This document shows, piece by piece, positions 4,936 through 5,198 of a stretch of 5,198 nucleotides of DNA. Under the pieces are notes generated by a model. It saw only the letters and a program-made list of their open reading frames with translations, was not told the origin of the DNA and made no database searches. Position 1 is the stretch's first letter. Every line of letters begins with the position of its first letter. The DNA comes from Planctomycetota bacterium (lineage in GTDB: Bacteria > Planctomycetota > UBA11346). Both the position numbers and the translations under genes were made by a program. The stretch covers positions 1 to 5,198 of the forward strand of contig SLQH01000400.1 of the NCBI GenBank assembly GCA_007131555.1, in the 5' to 3' direction.

Positions 4936-5198
4936 TCACGACCCAGGGGCGTTGCCCCTGGGATCAGCCGGCTGCAGATGCGCGGGCGGCTGAAGGCCGT
5001 CTCGCCATCGCTTCGGGGTCGTGCCAAAGCGGCGCTTGAAGGCGTGACACAAGGCGGCAACCGACCCATAACCGCACCATTGAACATAGCCGGCATTCGC
5101 CGGCGATAGGGCGCGGTGTGGGCGCAAATGCATCTGCACCGCATCTCCGCGTTCAGATCTGGCCTGCTGTTCGGCAGTCGTAGCCTTTCCCTGATACA
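4936..5198 (-). CDS. AraC-type regulator, C-terminal fragment (partial at window edge)
   Basis: The frame is open from the right edge (codon phase offset of two bases) to a TGA at 4936-4938. It contains AGYVQWCGYGSV followed by ALCHAFKRRFGTTPKRWRDG, which fits the second helix-turn-helix of AraC/XylS regulators (consensus GF-S---F-R-FRRRFG-TP--YR). The residues before it are poor in recognisable AraC sequence, so the first helix-turn-helix is either divergent or disturbed. After RWRDG come about 20 low-complexity residues encoded across a hairpin, suggesting the natural end has been altered or read into a terminator-like structure. It lies 95 bp upstream of, and in the same direction as, the acyltransferase, so it is a candidate regulator of the cluster (inference). 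A GTG at 5139 is an internal codon rather than a credible start. Confidence 0.55.
   Translation of the reverse strand, partial: YQGKATTAEQQARSERGDAVQMHLRPHRALSPANAGYVQWCGYGSVAALCHAFKRRFGTTPKRWRDGLQPPAHLQPADPRGNAPGS
4942..4962. terminator. Perfect 9-bp-stem hairpin at the end of the AraC-type gene
   Basis: CCCAGGGGC and GCCCCTGGG form a perfect 9-bp stem with a 3-base loop (GTT on plus, AAC on minus). It ends three bases before the stop codon of the AraC-type frame. No T-tract follows on either strand, so classic intrinsic termination is not shown; it may act as an RNA stability element, a partial barrier between the regulator and the acyltransferase, or a repetitive palindromic unit. Confidence 0.5.

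Overview
The window holds a compact cluster in which every gene I can support lies on the minus strand, so it is read from the right edge to the left. The sequence is moderately GC-rich, with dense coding and good Shine-Dalgarno sites. An N-acyl amino acid synthase-like protein of the kind tied to PEP-CTERM/exosortase systems points to a Gram-negative, outer-membrane bacterium. A sigma factor carrying a long membrane and extracytoplasmic extension leans towards the Planctomycetes/Lentisphaerae/Verrucomicrobia group. A proteobacterium cannot be excluded from this window alone.

Layout in transcription order: (1) 5198-4936, the C-terminal end of an AraC-type regulator, cut by the window edge, with a 9-bp-stem hairpin just before its stop. 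(2) 4840-4106, an exosortase-associated acyltransferase related to the LuxI/FeeM N-acyltransferases. (3) 4095-2684, a sigma-70-like factor split by a -1 frame change near 3676-3691. The first frame holds sigma region 2. The second holds region 4, then a basic linker, one transmembrane helix and a roughly 200-residue extracytoplasmic beta-rich domain. (4) 2542-1253, a family 1 glycosyltransferase most like zeaxanthin glucosyltransferase (CrtX). (5) 1201-799, a 403-bp non-autonomous insertion with GTAACTACTYAGG termini and a perfect 8-bp target duplication, matching the IS66-family signature. (6) 769-74, a membrane-anchored left-handed beta-helix (hexapeptide) acyltransferase. (7) 33-1, the first 11 codons of a further gene, possibly asparagine-synthase-like.

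Taken together, the cluster looks like a small-molecule or lipid-modification locus. One enzyme probably makes an N-acyl amino acid or similar amphiphile, a glycosyltransferase could attach a sugar, a membrane O-acyltransferase could add an acyl group, and two regulators (AraC-type and membrane-tethered sigma) sit at the front. The joint pathway is inference; the individual families are supported by motifs. The most striking items are the sigma factor fused to a membrane-spanning sensor-like domain, its frameshift, and the clean insertion between the glycosyltransferase and the hexapeptide acyltransferase.
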